Shown: piece after piece, positions 26,558-36,177 of the stretch
Layout of the letters: every line of letters starts with the position of its first letter
Numbering within the stretch: position 1 is the stretch's first letter
Assembly: GCF_021044825.1 (NCBI RefSeq)
Contig: NZ_JAJNOC010000001.1
Span: 124,001 to 188,000 of the forward strand
Direction: 5' to 3'
DNA from: Massilia phyllostachyos
GTDB lineage: Bacteria > Pseudomonadota > Gammaproteobacteria > Burkholderiales > Burkholderiaceae_D
Length of the DNA stretch: 64,000 nucleotides
The notes under the pieces: generated by a model
The model's database searches: none
The model's input: only the letters and a program-made list of their open reading frames with translations
What the model was told of the DNA's origin: nothing
Position numbers and translations under genes: made by a program

Positions 26558-26947
26558 ATGCTCAAGGCAGTGATCGTGGACGGCAGCGCGATTTCGCGCG
26601 GCCTGCTCAATACCGTGCTGCTGGACGGCGGCTACGACGTGGTCGGCCAGACCCACACCGGCCACGCCGGCATCCTGCTGGCGCTCAAGCACCGCCCGCA
26701 GATCGTCTGCATCGCGCGCGAGCAGGTCGAGGACGGCAGCGGTATCGTCGAGGAACTGCGCAGCCAGCTGCCGAAGGCGATGGTCTTCATGGTCTCCGGC
26801 ACGCTCGACGCCCCGACCATCCAGGCGTCGGTGGCGCGCGGCGTGCACGGCTTCATCGTCAAGCCCTTCAAGGCCGACGCGGTGCTCAAGACCATCCGCA
26901 ACACCGTGATCGCGGTGGTGCGCAAGCACCAGGCCGGCAATGCCTGA
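26558..26947 (+). CDS. Degenerate response-regulator receiver domain
   Basis: The 129-residue protein is a stand-alone CheY-like fold: AVIVDGSAISRGLLNTVLLD, KHRPQIVCIAREQVED, VFMVSGTLDAPTIQASVARG and HGFIVKPFKADAVLKTI. The conserved Thr/Ser (S in VSGT) and Lys (VKPF) are kept, but the phospho-acceptor Asp at the end of strand 3 is Ala (VCIA) and one of the two acidic residues after strand 1 is Gly (VDG). It therefore cannot be phosphorylated in the usual way and may act as a constitutive or binding module. It converges on the HTH-GAF gene with 16 bases between stops. Confidence 0.85.
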   Translation: MLKAVIVDGSAISRGLLNTVLLDGGYDVVGQTHTGHAGILLALKHRPQIVCIAREQVEDGSGIVEELRSQLPKAMVFMVSGTLDAPTIQASVARGVHGFIVKPFKADAVLKTIRNTVIAVVRKHQAGNA

Positions 26948-26963
26948 CGGCGTGCACGGGGCC

Positions 26964-27674
26964 TCAGCCGCGGCGCTTGATCTCGTCGGATGCGATCGCG
27001 GCCAGTTCGCGCAGTGCGCGCATCTCGCGCTCGCGCAGGCGGCGCGGCTCATGGTCCATCACGCACAGGGTGCCGAGCAGGCGCCCCTCGCCGTCTTCCA
27101 GCGGCACTCCGGCGTAGAAGCGCACGTGCGGCTCGCCCACCACCAGCGGATTGTTCGAGAAGCGCGGGTCCTTGGCCGCATCGCCCACCACGAAGGCGTC
27201 GCCGGCCGCCAGCGCGTGGCTGCAGAAGGACCAATCGCGCGGCGTCTCGTTCAGGTCGACGCCGATGCGCGCCTTGAACCACTGGCGCTGCGAACTCACC
27301 AGCGAGACCAGGGCCATCGGGCAGTCGGTGGTCTGGGCGGCCAGGCGCGCCAGCCGGTCGAATACTTCCTCGGGCGGCGTGTCGAGCAGCCGGGTCGCGG
27401 CCAGCGCCGCCAGGCGCAGCGACTCTTCCGCCGCCGCGGGGTAGTGCGCCGCGGCCTCGGTGCGGTAGGACGTGTCCTTGCCGTCCTCGGCTGCGCCGCG
27501 CCGCTGGCGCAGCGCCAGCACGGCGCTCAGGCGCACGCGCCGGTGTCCGCCGGGCGTCTTCCAGGCCGGCAGGGCGCCGCTCTCCATCCAGAGCTGCACG
27601 GTACTGACTGCCACACCCAGCAGCTGGGCGGCATCGCGCGTGGTCAGGATCGGATCGTCGTCGGAGGTGGACAT
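26964..27674 (-). CDS. Excisionase-type HTH plus GAF sensor protein
   Basis: The 236-residue protein has an N-terminal MerR/excisionase-like helix-turn-helix (ILTTRDAAQLLGVAVSTVQLWMESGALPAWKTPGGHRRVR, about 9-48) and a C-terminal GAF domain (about 80-230: LLDTPPEEVFDRLARLA, SSQRQWFKARIGVDLNETPR, FCSHALA, FYAGVPL, LGTLCVMDH). It is probably a one-component regulator. The GAF domain is clearly related to that of the divergently transcribed GAF-EAL protein at 27859. The 184-base AT-rich intergenic region is the likely operator. Confidence 0.88.
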   Translation of the reverse strand: MSTSDDDPILTTRDAAQLLGVAVSTVQLWMESGALPAWKTPGGHRRVRLSAVLALRQRRGAAEDGKDTSYRTEAAAHYPAAAEESLRLAALAATRLLDTPPEEVFDRLARLAAQTTDCPMALVSLVSSQRQWFKARIGVDLNETPRDWSFCSHALAAGDAFVVGDAAKDPRFSNNPLVVGEPHVRFYAGVPLEDGEGRLLGTLCVMDHEPRRLREREMRALRELAAIASDEIKRRG

Positions 27675-27858
27675 GGCTACGGAGAATTACAAAAGATGGA
27701 GGAATTCTACCGCATATGGAAGAGTATTTGATGAATTTGCGTGGAAACTCTGTTAAATTATTGACTGCGTGCATCATTTAAACCAAAAAATTCCGCTATA
27801 ATCGTCATTTTCGATAAATACGTACGCCTGTTGAGCGTGCGACCCACAACGGCCTGCA
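27675..27858 (+). promoter_or_regulatory. AT-rich divergent promoter region
   Basis: The region stands out as AT-rich in a GC-rich chromosome. TATAAT at 27797-27802 is a good -10 element for the GAF-EAL gene; no clear -35 at the right spacing is seen (TTGACT lies 30 bases away). The likely autoregulatory target of the HTH-GAF protein. Confidence 0.45.
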
Positions 27859-29628
27859 ATGAACTCACCGTACGACCCCCATCTGGCGGAAGCCGGCCGC
27901 CTCGAGGCGCTGCGCCAGCTCGACCTGCTGGACACGGCGCCCAGTGAAGCCTATGACCGCATCACCCGCATGGCGGCCCAGCTGTTGCGGCTGCCGATCG
28001 CGGCGGTGTCGCTGACCGACGCCGACCGCCAGTGGTTCAAGTCGAAGGTCGGGGTCGAGCACAGCGAGATTCCGCGCATGAAGGCGCCGTGCGCGGCAGT
28101 GGCGGTGAACGGCAAGATGCTGGCGGTGCCGGACCTGCTGGAAGACGAGTGCTTCCGCGACAGCCTGCTGGCCAGGAGCGGCATCCGCTTCTACCTGGGC
28201 GCGCCCCTGGTGACGAAGGCGGGCCACTGCCTGGGCGCGATGTGCGTGCTGGGCCTGGAACCGCGCGCGGTCAGCGACGCCGACCGCGCCGCCCTGGAAG
28301 ACCTGGCGGCGATGGTGATGGCGCAGATCGAGCTGCAGCACGCGCTGGGCCGGGTCGACCCGGTCAGCGGCCTGCCGAACCGGCACCAGTTTGTCAGCGA
28401 CGTGCGCGACCTGGCCCTGATCGAGCCGGCCGGCGAAGCGCGCCTGGCCGCGCTGGTGAGCCTGGCCAGCCCCGAGGAACTGAGCGACGCGATGCGCGTG
28501 ATGGGCAGCGCCCACCTCGACGAGATCGTGCGCGCGGCGGTGCCGGCGCTGCGCCGGCTGCCCGGTGGCGCCAAGGTCTACCACGTCGGCACCGCGCAAT
28601 TCGCCTTCGTCGCCGCGCCGGGCGCCTCGCTGGTGCGCTTCAGCGGCAGCCTGCTGGCCTGGCTGGGCGACCGTGCCCCCGCCGGCGACGCGCGTTTCAT
28701 CACCACCGCCACGGTCGGCCTGGCGCGCTTCCACGTGGGCCAGGACGCGCCGCTCGACGTCCTGCGCAACCTGCACAGCGCCGCCCACGACGCGCTCGGC
28801 GCCGAGTCAGGCCTGCGCGTGTATTCGCCCGAACAGGACGCCGCCTACCGGCGCCGCTTCTGGCTGATCGGCGAATTCGGGCGCGCCCTGCAGGAGCAGA
28901 GCGAGCTGCACCTGGTGTACCAGCCCAAGGTCGACCTGCAGGGCGGCGCCTGCCACGGCGTGGAAGCGCTGCTGCGCTGGAACCATGCGGACGAGGGCTT
29001 CATTTCGCCGGGCGAATTCATCCCCATCGTCGAGAGCACCTCGCTGGCGCGCGCCACCACCCAATGGGTGCTGGATGCGGCAATGCGCCAGGTGGCCGCC
29101 TGGCGCGACCAGGGCGTGATGCTGCAGGTGGCGGTCAACGTCTCGGCCGTCAACCTGGAGGAAGCCGACTTCTGCGAACGCGTGCTGGATGGCCTGCAGC
29201 ACCACGCGCTGGATCCGGGCAGCCTTGCGCTGGAACTGACCGAGAGCGCCCTGATGCGTAAACCCAAGGCGGCCCAGGACACCATGGCGCGGCTGGAAAA
29301 GGCGGGCGTGAAGATCGCGATCGACGACTTCGGCACCGGCTACAGCAGCCTGGCCTACCTGCAGGAGATGCCTGCCGACGTGGTCAAGATCGACCAGTCG
29401 TTTGTCCGCGGCATCGAGACCGACGAGCGCACCTTGTCCTTGGTGACGGCGATGATCAAGCTGTCGCACGATCTCGGCCACCGGGTGGTGGGCGAGGGCG
29501 TGGAGACGGAAGGCGCGGCGCAGCTGCTGCGCGCGGCGGGCTGCGACGAGGCGCAGGGGTATTGGTATGGGAAGCCGATGACGCCGGAGGCGCTGGCCGG
29601 GTGGCTGGCGAGCCGGGCGGCCGGATAA
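27859..29628 (+). CDS. GAF - degenerate GGDEF - EAL cyclic-di-GMP phosphodiesterase
   Basis: The 589-residue cytoplasmic protein has a GAF domain (about 20-160: LLDTAPSEAYDRITRMAA, DRQWFKSKVGVEHSEIPR), a GGDEF-like domain (about 165-325) whose signature is lost (GTAQF in place of GG(D/E)EF), and an EAL domain with all visible catalytic blocks: GVEALLRW (E369), NVSAVNLE, ELTES, IDDFGTGYSSL (D489/D490), KIDQSFV and GEGVETE. It should hydrolyse c-di-GMP, with GAF input and a regulatory pseudo-GGDEF. It converges on mnmA across a strong bidirectional terminator. Confidence 0.93.
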   Translation: MNSPYDPHLAEAGRLEALRQLDLLDTAPSEAYDRITRMAAQLLRLPIAAVSLTDADRQWFKSKVGVEHSEIPRMKAPCAAVAVNGKMLAVPDLLEDECFRDSLLARSGIRFYLGAPLVTKAGHCLGAMCVLGLEPRAVSDADRAALEDLAAMVMAQIELQHALGRVDPVSGLPNRHQFVSDVRDLALIEPAGEARLAALVSLASPEELSDAMRVMGSAHLDEIVRAAVPALRRLPGGAKVYHVGTAQFAFVAAPGASLVRFSGSLLAWLGDRAPAGDARFITTATVGLARFHVGQDAPLDVLRNLHSAAHDALGAESGLRVYSPEQDAAYRRRFWLIGEFGRALQEQSELHLVYQPKVDLQGGACHGVEALLRWNHADEGFISPGEFIPIVESTSLARATTQWVLDAAMRQVAAWRDQGVMLQVAVNVSAVNLEEADFCERVLDGLQHHALDPGSLALELTESALMRKPKAAQDTMARLEKAGVKIAIDDFGTGYSSLAYLQEMPADVVKIDQSFVRGIETDERTLSLVTAMIKLSHDLGHRVVGEGVETEGAAQLLRAAGCDEAQGYWYGKPMTPEALAGWLASRAAG

Positions 29629-29663
29629 CAAAACGGCGCGGGATGAACCCGCGCCGTTTTGTT
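29627..29663. terminator. Bidirectional terminator between the EAL gene and mnmA
   Basis: Perfect 16-bp arms AACAAAACGGCGCGGG and CCCGCGCCGTTTTGTT with a five-base loop; the left arm overlaps the TAA stop of the EAL gene. Confidence 0.9.
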
Positions 29664-29682
29664 CTGTGCGTAGGCGATCCGC

Positions 29683-30789
29683 TCAGGCGGCGTCGCTACG
29701 GTGATCGATGATTCCGCCGCCCAGGCACACGTCGCCGTCGTACAGCACGGCCGACTGGCCCGGCGTCACGGCCCATTGCGGATCGGTGAAGTCGAGGGCG
29801 AAGCGCTGATCGCCGTCGGCCTGCACGGTGCAGGCCACGTCGGCCTGGCGGTAGCGGGTTTTCGCGGAGAGCAGGCGCGGGCTCGGGGCTTGGCCCGCGA
29901 CCCAGCTGGCCTGGCCCGCTTCCAGCCGCGACGACAGCAGCCACGGATGGTCGTGCCCCTGCACGATGTAGAGCGTATTGGTGGCCACGTCCTTGCGCGC
30001 CACGAACCACGGCTCGCCCGTGCCGTCCGCGTTCTTGTGCGACTTCAGGCCGCCGATGCCGATGCCCTTGCGCTGGCCCAGCGTGTAGAAGGACAGGCCG
30101 ATGTGCTCGCCCACGGTCTCGCCGGTGTCGAGCTTCATCGGGCCCGGCTTGTGCGAGAGGTAGCGGTTCAGGAACTCGCGGAACGGACGCTCGCCGATGA
30201 AGCAGATGCCGGTCGAATCCTTCTTCTGGGCGTTCGGCAGCTGCAGGCGTTCGGCGATCTTGCGCACTTCGGTCTTCGGGATCTCGCCCAGCGGGAACAG
30301 CGACTTCGAGAGCTGGGCCTGGTTCAGGCGGTGCAGGAAGTAGCTCTGGTCCTTGGTGTGGTCGAAGGCCTTCAGCAATTCGAAGCGGCCCTCGTTCTCG
30401 CGCACGCGCGCGTAGTGGCCGGTCGCGATCAGGTCGGCGCCCAGCTTCATCGCATGGTCGAGGAAGGCCTTGAACTTGATCTCGGCGTTGCACAGCACGT
30501 CCGGGTTCGGGGTGCGGCCGGCCTGGTATTCGCGCAGGAATTCGGCGAACACGCGGTCCTTGTACTCGGCGGCGAAATTCACCGCCTCGATGTCCACGCC
30601 GACCACGTCGGCCACGCTGGCGGCGTCGATCCAGTCCTGGCGCGTCGAGCAGTATTCCGAGTCGTCGTCGTCTTCCCAGTTCTTCATGAACAGGCCGATG
30701 ACTTCATAGCCCTGTTCCTTCAGCATCCACGCCGCGACCGAGGAGTCGACGCCTCCCGACATCCCGATCACGACTTTTTTCTTGCTCAT
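29683..30789 (-). CDS. mnmA: tRNA-specific 2-thiouridylase MnmA
   Basis: The 368-residue enzyme thiolates U34 of tRNAs for Glu, Gln and Lys. It has an N-terminal PP-loop [12 protein letters not shown], the catalytic cysteine C100 in [12 protein letters not shown] and the persulfide-forming C196 in [12 protein letters not shown]. The C-terminal barrels follow ([35 protein letters not shown]). The ATG at 30789 gives [13 protein letters not shown]; longer in-frame extensions are Arg/Pro-rich and unsupported. It sits 17 bases after nudJ, an arrangement conserved with E. coli. Confidence 0.97.
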   Translation of the reverse strand: MSKKKVVIGMSGGVDSSVAAWMLKEQGYEVIGLFMKNWEDDDDSEYCSTRQDWIDAASVADVVGVDIEAVNFAAEYKDRVFAEFLREYQAGRTPNPDVLCNAEIKFKAFLDHAMKLGADLIATGHYARVRENEGRFELLKAFDHTKDQSYFLHRLNQAQLSKSLFPLGEIPKTEVRKIAERLQLPNAQKKDSTGICFIGERPFREFLNRYLSHKPGPMKLDTGETVGEHIGLSFYTLGQRKGIGIGGLKSHKNADGTGEPWFVARKDVATNTLYIVQGHDHPWLLSSRLEAGQASWVAGQAPSPRLLSAKTRYRQADVACTVQADGDQRFALDFTDPQWAVTPGQSAVLYDGDVCLGGGIIDHRSDAA

Positions 30790-30806
30790 TTCACGTTCCG
30801 TATTCT

Positions 30807-31289
30807 TTAGATCCCGCCCTCGAACACCGAAGGGTGGGTGTACAGCAGGTGCAGCGGGGTGCGGTGGCCGGCCAGGTAGTCGTCGACGCACTGCAGCACG
30901 ATCGGGCTGCGGTGGCGCTCGGCGGTGGCGGCGATCTCGTCGCGCGTCATCCACATGGTGCGCAGGATGCCTTCGTCCAGCGGCTGGTCCAGTTCGCGGC
31001 CGGCATGGCCGCAGAAGGTGAAGCGCAGGTAGGTGACGTCGGCGCCGCGCGACTTCGAGTGGTAGCGCGACATGTACATGCCGACCAGCGCGGTCGGGAT
31101 GAATTCGTGCGCGGTTTCCTCCAGCGCTTCACGCACCACCGCCTGCTCGAGCGACTCGTGCGGGTCGAGGTGGCCGGCCGGCTGGTTCAGCTTGATGCCT
31201 TCGCTCGTCTCTTCCTCGATCAGCAGGAAGCGGCCATCGCGCTCGATGATCGCGGCGACGGTCACGGATGGTTTGAAGATATCGGTCAT
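30807..31289 (-). CDS. nudJ: Nudix phosphohydrolase NudJ-type
   Basis: The 160-residue protein has a Nudix box [20 protein letters not shown] (residues 39-58) with RE and EE catalytic residues; the usual Gly near its end is Ala (EETA). Similarity to E. coli NudJ ([32 protein letters not shown]) and its place directly before mnmA support the name. NudJ hydrolyses HMP-PP and nucleoside di- and triphosphates. The ATG at 31289 is preferred to 31295 because GAAGG then lies six bases upstream. Confidence 0.85.
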   Translation of the reverse strand: MTDIFKPSVTVAAIIERDGRFLLIEEETSEGIKLNQPAGHLDPHESLEQAVVREALEETAHEFIPTALVGMYMSRYHSKSRGADVTYLRFTFCGHAGRELDQPLDEGILRTMWMTRDEIAATAERHRSPIVLQCVDDYLAGHRTPLHLLYTHPSVFEGGI

Positions 31290-31547
31290 GCGCATCCTTC
31301 AAAAATGAGGCGTTATTCTACCTTGACAGCGGGTATCTCTGCTCATCCATGCCCGTCCGGTGTGCTTGCCTGTCGTTAAATGGCCTTGATCTTATGCAAA
31401 CACATGGGCCGTGGCGCTGGCCCGCAGCCGGCGTCTCCGTCACAATCGAATATTAGTTTTTTGGTATTTGTTGTTGAGCAATGGCCGTCATTACATGGTA
31501 GATTGTGGACAGTGCTTCCACTGAACTTCCACCCAACGGAGAGCTTC

Positions 31548-32660
31548 ATGAGAATTGGCATACCGGCCGAGACACGGCCGGGCGAGACACGCGTCGCTGC
31601 AACTCCCGAAACCGTCAAGAAGCTGGCCGCGCGCCACCAGGTGCTGGTGGAGGCCGGCGCCGGACTGCGCGCTTCCTGTCTAGATGCCGCATATGAAGCG
31701 GCCGGCGCCACCATCGTCGACGCCGCCGCCGCCTTTGGCGCCGACATGGTCCTCAAGGTGCGCAGCCCGGATGCCGAGGAACGCGCCCGCATGCGCGCCG
31801 GGACCGTCCTGGTCGGCATGCTCAATCCCTTCGACAGCGAGAACCTTGCCCACCTTGCCGGCGCCGGCCTCACCGCCTTCGCGCTGGAAGCGGCGCCGCG
31901 CATCACGCGCGCCCAGTCGCTGGACGTGCTGTCGTCGCAGGCCAACATCGCCGGCTACAAGGCCGTGATGCTGGCCGCGAACACCTATGGACGCTTCATG
32001 CCGATGCTGATGACCGCGGCCGGCACCGTGAAGGCGGCGCGCGTGCTGATCATGGGCGTCGGCGTGGCCGGCCTGCAGGCGATCGCCACCGCCAAGCGCC
32101 TGGGCGCCGTGATCGAAGCGTCGGACGTGCGTCCGCCGGTGAAGGAACAGGTCGAATCGCTCGGCGCCAGGTTCATCGACGTGCCTTATGAAACCGATGA
32201 GGAGCGCGAGATCGCGCAAGGCTCCGGCGGCTACGCGCGGCCGATGCCGGCAGCCTGGATGGCGCGCCAGGCGGCGCTGGTGCACGAACGCGCGAAGCTG
32301 GCCGACATCGTGATCACCACCGCCCTGATCCCGGGCCGCAAGGCGCCGGTCCTGATCGGCGAGGAGACGGTGCAGGCGATGAAGCCGGGATCGGTGATCG
32401 TCGACATGGCGGTCGAGCAGGGCGGCAACTGCCCGCTGACGGAGCTGAACCGGACCGTGGTCAAGCACGGCGTGCACATCATCGGCGAGCCGAACCTCGC
32501 CAGCCTGGTCCCGGCCGACGCCTCGGCGCTGTATGCGCGCAACGTGCTGGACTTCCTCAAGCTGGTGGTCGACAAGGAAGACCGCTTCGTCATCGACCGC
32601 GAGGACGAGATCGTGCGCGCCACGCTGGTGTGCGCGGATGGCGCAGTGCTAAGGACCTAG
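31548..32660 (+). CDS. pntAA: NAD(P) transhydrogenase subunit alpha, part 1
   Basis: The 370-residue soluble domain I binds NAD(H) in the proton-translocating transhydrogenase. Recognisable blocks are [32 protein letters not shown] and the Rossmann motif [21 protein letters not shown]. coli has a fused PntA; here it is split into PntAA and PntAB as in Rhodospirillum. CGGAGAG lies upstream of the ATG. The 258 bases before it, shared with nudJ, hold the promoter, which I cannot place exactly. Confidence 0.95.
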   Translation: MRIGIPAETRPGETRVAATPETVKKLAARHQVLVEAGAGLRASCLDAAYEAAGATIVDAAAAFGADMVLKVRSPDAEERARMRAGTVLVGMLNPFDSENLAHLAGAGLTAFALEAAPRITRAQSLDVLSSQANIAGYKAVMLAANTYGRFMPMLMTAAGTVKAARVLIMGVGVAGLQAIATAKRLGAVIEASDVRPPVKEQVESLGARFIDVPYETDEEREIAQGSGGYARPMPAAWMARQAALVHERAKLADIVITTALIPGRKAPVLIGEETVQAMKPGSVIVDMAVEQGGNCPLTELNRTVVKHGVHIIGEPNLASLVPADASALYARNVLDFLKLVVDKEDRFVIDREDEIVRATLVCADGAVLRT

Positions 32661-32673
32661 ACAGGAGATCGAC

Positions 32674-33024
32674 ATGGATATCAGCCATACCATCATCAAC
32701 CTGATCATCTTCGTGCTGGCCATCTACGTCGGCTACCACGTGGTCTGGAACGTCACCCCCGCGCTGCACACGCCGCTGATGGCGGTGACCAATGCGATCT
32801 CCGCGATCATCATCGTCGGCGCCATGCTGGCGGCCGGCCTGACCGAAGGCCTGACCGGGCAGGTGGCCGGCACGGTCGCGGTGGCGCTGGCGGCGGTCAA
32901 CGTGTTCGGCGGCTTCATGGTCACGCGGCGCATGCTGGAGATGTTCAAGAAGAAGGAGCCGAAGCGGGCCCTCGATCCGGCCGTGAAGGCCGACGCCGCA
33001 TCTGGCGCGGGAGAACGGGCATGA
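32674..33024 (+). CDS. pntAB: NAD(P) transhydrogenase subunit alpha, part 2
   Basis: The 116-residue membrane part of domain II has three transmembrane helices ([56 protein letters not shown]) and the conserved [12 protein letters not shown] stop-transfer end. It starts 13 bases after pntAA behind AGGAGAT, and its end overlaps pntB by four bases (ATGA). Confidence 0.95.
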   Translation: MDISHTIINLIIFVLAIYVGYHVVWNVTPALHTPLMAVTNAISAIIIVGAMLAAGLTEGLTGQVAGTVAVALAAVNVFGGFMVTRRMLEMFKKKEPKRALDPAVKADAASGAGERA

Positions 33025-34478
33025 ACTACATCAGCATGAACGTGGTGACCCTGTTCTACCTGGTGGCCTCGGTGTGCTTCATCCAGGCGCTCAAGGGCCT
33101 GTCCTCGCCATCGACGGCGCGCATCGGCAACACCTTCGGCATGGCCGGCATGGGGATCGCGGTCTTGACCACGGTGGCGCTGATCTTCAAGCTGCAGGCC
33201 GAGCTAGTGACCGGGCATGGGATGGGCTTCCCGCTGGTGATTCTCGGCGTGGTAGTGGGTGGCGCGATCGGTGCGGTCGCCGCGAAAAAGGTCGAGATGA
33301 CCAAGATGCCCGAGCTGGTCGCGGCGATGCACTCGCTGATCGGCCTGGCCGCCGTGTGCATCGCGGTGGCCGCCGTGTCGGAACCCTGGGCCTTCAACAT
33401 CGCCTCCCGCGACGCCCCGCTGCCGTTCGGGAACCGGCTCGAGCTCTTCATCGGCACCTTCGTCGGCGCGGTGACCTTCTCGGGCTCGGTGATCGCCTTC
33501 GGCAAGCTGTCGGGCAAGTACAAGTTCCGCCTGTTCCAGGGCGCGCCGGTGCGCTTCGCCGGCCAGCACATCCTCAACCTGGTGCTGGCCATCGCCATCA
33601 TCGCCCTCGGCCTGATGTTCTGCTTCGCCGACGGCGTGGCGCCGAGCTGGACGCCGTTCGTGATCATGGCCGCGCTCTCCTTCGTGCTGGGCGTCCTGAT
33701 CATCATCCCGATCGGCGGCGCCGACATGCCGGTGGTGGTGTCGATGCTGAACTCCTACTCCGGCTGGGCGGCGGCGGGCATCGGCTTCTCGCTGAACAAC
33801 TCGATGCTGATCATCGCCGGCTCCCTGGTGGGATCTTCCGGCGCGATCCTCTCCTACATCATGTGCAAGGCGATGAACCGCTCCTTCTTCAACGTGATCC
33901 TGGGCGGCTTCGGCGGCGAGGCGTCGGTGGACACGGGCGAGGCAAAGGAACAGCGCCCGGTGAAATCCGGCTCCGCCGACGACGCCGCCTTCATCCTGCA
34001 GAACGCGGAATCCGTCATCATCGTCCCCGGCTATGGCCTGGCGGTGGCGCGCGCCCAGCACTCGGTGAAGGAACTGGTCGACAAATTGACCGAGCACGGC
34101 GTGCAGGTGCGCTACGCGATCCACCCGGTGGCCGGCCGCATGCCGGGGCACATGAACGTGCTGCTGGCCGAAGCCGAGGTGCCCTACGACCAGGTGGCCG
34201 AGATGGAAGACATCAACGGCGAATTCGGCCAGACCGACGTGGTGCTGGTGCTGGGCGCGAACGACGTGGTCAACCCGGCGGCCAAGGACCCGAAATCCCC
34301 CATTGCCGGCATGCCGATCCTGGAAGCCTACAAAGCCAAGAGCATCATCGTCAACAAGCGCTCGATGGCTTCCGGCTACGCGGGCCTGGACAACGAACTG
34401 TTCTACCAGCCCAACACGATGATGGTGTTCGGCGACGCCAAGAGGGTGATCGAGTCGATGGTGAAGGCGGTCGAGTAG
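33021..34478 (+). CDS. pntB: NAD(P) transhydrogenase subunit beta
   Basis: The 485-residue protein has about nine transmembrane helices forming the proton channel with PntAB, then the soluble NADP(H)-binding domain [58 protein letters not shown] and [28 protein letters not shown]. The complex uses the proton gradient to make NADPH from NADH. The start overlaps pntAB (ATGA). Confidence 0.97.
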   Translation: MNYISMNVVTLFYLVASVCFIQALKGLSSPSTARIGNTFGMAGMGIAVLTTVALIFKLQAELVTGHGMGFPLVILGVVVGGAIGAVAAKKVEMTKMPELVAAMHSLIGLAAVCIAVAAVSEPWAFNIASRDAPLPFGNRLELFIGTFVGAVTFSGSVIAFGKLSGKYKFRLFQGAPVRFAGQHILNLVLAIAIIALGLMFCFADGVAPSWTPFVIMAALSFVLGVLIIIPIGGADMPVVVSMLNSYSGWAAAGIGFSLNNSMLIIAGSLVGSSGAILSYIMCKAMNRSFFNVILGGFGGEASVDTGEAKEQRPVKSGSADDAAFILQNAESVIIVPGYGLAVARAQHSVKELVDKLTEHGVQVRYAIHPVAGRMPGHMNVLLAEAEVPYDQVAEMEDINGEFGQTDVVLVLGANDVVNPAAKDPKSPIAGMPILEAYKAKSIIVNKRSMASGYAGLDNELFYQPNTMMVFGDAKRVIESMVKAVE

Positions 34479-34697
34479 ATGCGGGAACTGCGTTTCAATG
34501 TCTTCGGGACGCTGGTGACCATCACCGGCGCTCCCGGCGCCTGGCAAGCCTTCCACCCCGGCACCGACGGCAAACGCCGCCCCGCCGACTTCGTGATCCC
34601 CCACGACATTTCCGAAGACGGCCTGCTGGAATACCTGGCCGACCTCTTCCACGAAGACGCCACCCCTCGCCGCCCCACCGTCCACCGCCTCCCCTGA
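34479..34697 (+). CDS. Small conserved protein after pntB
   Basis: The 72-residue soluble protein starts at the base following the pntB stop. It reads MRELRFNVFGTLVTITGAPG, GTDGKRRPADFVIPHDI, LLEYLADLFHEDATP. I recall similar small proteins (FNVFG..., DGKRR, DLFHE..ATP) as a conserved family of unknown function, but cannot confirm a name. Abutting pntB suggests cotranscription and coupling. No membrane segment or cysteines are present. Confidence 0.7.
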   Translation: MRELRFNVFGTLVTITGAPGAWQAFHPGTDGKRRPADFVIPHDISEDGLLEYLADLFHEDATPRRPTVHRLP

Positions 34698-34718
34698 CCC
34701 CCGATTGGGGAACCCCAT

Positions 34719-34838
34719 GGGGTCAGAGTTGAATTGTTTACCAATTGATTCGGCGATCGATCTTCAAGCCATGTAAAACGTCGCGCGACCAATTGCCATA
34801 AGGTTCTTGGCAAATAATTTGACTCTGACCCCAATTAG
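34719..34838. repeat. Short inverted-repeat element 1 (RAYT/REP-type ends)
   Basis: The element begins with GGGGTCAGAGTTGAATTG and ends with AATAATTTGACTCTGACCCC in inverted orientation. GGGTCAGAGT-type ends like these flank REP-associated tyrosine transposases in many proteobacteria. The roughly 80-base interior has no coding capacity. It lies in the 322-base gap between the pnt operon and the ubi gene; 34698-34718 holds only a small CCCC/GGGG hairpin. Confidence 0.7.
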
Positions 34839-34860
34839 GGTTGGGAAGTCCACGCCATGA

Positions 34861-35009
34861 CCTAATCAGGGTCAGAGTCAAATTATTGAGCACGAGCCCA
34901 GAATCAATTGGCGGTGGCGAAGATTAATGGGCATGGGTTAGCTGCCCCGAAGATCTTGGCAAATAATTCTACTCTGACCCCAATTGGGTTCTCTGACCCC
35001 AATTGGGTT
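34861..35009. repeat. Short inverted-repeat element 2 (RAYT/REP-type ends)
   Basis: The element begins with CAGGGTCAGAGTCAAATTAT and ends with AATAATTCTACTCTGACCCC, followed by a second partial CTCTGACCCCAATTGGG copy. Both elements share an internal CTTGGCAAATAATT before the right end. No transposase gene is present. Confidence 0.7.
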
Positions 35010-35019
35010 TCGATTGCGG

Positions 35020-36177
35020 TCAGCGGCGGCCGAACATCATGAGGTCGGCGAGGAGCAGGCGGGCGGGTTTGACGATGTCGAGGGCGGCGAGGGAGAGGCC
35101 GAGCAGGGGTTGCAGGGGGCCGCGGCCGACGAAAGCGCGCGCCATGGTGTCGGTCAGGCCGATCGTCAGGCGGCGGTCCTGGTGACGCTCAACCATGAAG
35201 GCGGCGATGGCGTCGGGCGTGGCGCCGCGGGCCAGGTGGCGGGACAGGACGGCGGCGTCGCGCAGGCCGAGGTTCAGGCCCTGGCCGGCGACCGGGTGCA
35301 GGGTCTGGGCGGCGTTGCCGATGGCGACTGTGCGCGCGGTGGCGCGGGCTTCGGCGTTCAGGCCGAGGGGGAAGGCGACGCGGGGGGAGGCGGCGGTAAA
35401 GGCGCCGAGGCGGGTGCCGAAGGCGTCGGTTAACTGGCGCAGGAAGGCGCTGTCGTCGAGGCGCTGGATGTCGAGGGCGCGTTCGGGGCGCATGCACCAG
35501 ACCAGGGCGTAGGTATGGCCCGCATCTTCACCTTCGGCGTCTTGGGGCAGCAGGGCGAGGGGGCCTTCGTCGGTGAAGCGCTCGAAGGCGCGGTGCGGGA
35601 TCGGCTCGCTCACGGTCACGCGCGCGATCAGGGCGGTCTGTTCGTAGTCGCGCTGGTGCGCCTTGCTTTCCTGTTGGCCGAAGACGCCGCCTTCGGCCTG
35701 CACGGCCACCTTGGCAAGCACGGTGCGGCCGTCGTCGAGGCGCAGCTGGACGGCAGCGTCTTCTTCGTCGAAGCCGTCCACGCGGGCGGGACGCAGCGTG
35801 TGCACGCCGGCGGATGCGCAGGCGCGGGCCAGGGCGTCGACCACGTCGCCGTAGCGCGCCACGTAGCCCAGCGCCGGCACGCCATGTTCGGCGCGGTCCA
35901 TCAGGCTGCGGCCCAGCTGGCCGCGGCGCGAGACGTGGATCTCGTGGATCGGCGTGGCCGGCAGGGGCCAGGCGCGCACTTCTTCCAGGAGTTGCACGCT
36001 GCCCCAGGACAGCGCGATCGAGCGCGGGTCGGTGATTGCCTGGCCCAGCGATTTGCCGTCGATGAGGGCGATGCGTTCGCCGCTCACGCCGCGCCGCGCC
36101 AGGAAGGCGGCCAGCGCGAGGCCGGCCGGGCCGGCGCCGCAGATGGCGACGTCGACGTCAATGCCTTGTTCGGTCAT
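35020..36177 (-). CDS. UbiH/UbiF-type FAD monooxygenase (ubiquinone synthesis)
   Basis: The 385-residue flavoprotein has an FAD-binding GAGPAGLALAAFLARRG (residues 14-30), the DG block near GYVARYGDVVDALARA, and the second FAD motif AIGNAAQTLHPVAGQGLNLGLRD. These are hallmarks of aromatic-ring hydroxylases of ubiquinone synthesis (UbiH/UbiF/UbiI). Being directly downstream of pepP matches the E. coli pepP-ubiH order, so UbiH is the best guess, but the hydroxylation position cannot be read. Its start overlaps the pepP stop (ATGA). The final 400 coding bases use many CTC and CCC codons, unlike its 5' half. Confidence 0.88.
   Translation of the reverse strand: MTEQGIDVDVAICGAGPAGLALAAFLARRGVSGERIALIDGKSLGQAITDPRSIALSWGSVQLLEEVRAWPLPATPIHEIHVSRRGQLGRSLMDRAEHGVPALGYVARYGDVVDALARACASAGVHTLRPARVDGFDEEDAAVQLRLDDGRTVLAKVAVQAEGGVFGQQESKAHQRDYEQTALIARVTVSEPIPHRAFERFTDEGPLALLPQDAEGEDAGHTYALVWCMRPERALDIQRLDDSAFLRQLTDAFGTRLGAFTAASPRVAFPLGLNAEARATARTVAIGNAAQTLHPVAGQGLNLGLRDAAVLSRHLARGATPDAIAAFMVERHQDRRLTIGLTDTMARAFVGRGPLQPLLGLSLAALDIVKPARLLLADLMMFGRR

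Noticed and set aside
34698-34718. Hairpin CCCC/GGGG as terminator of the pnt operon
   Set aside because: No T run follows and it abuts the repeat element; too weak to call.
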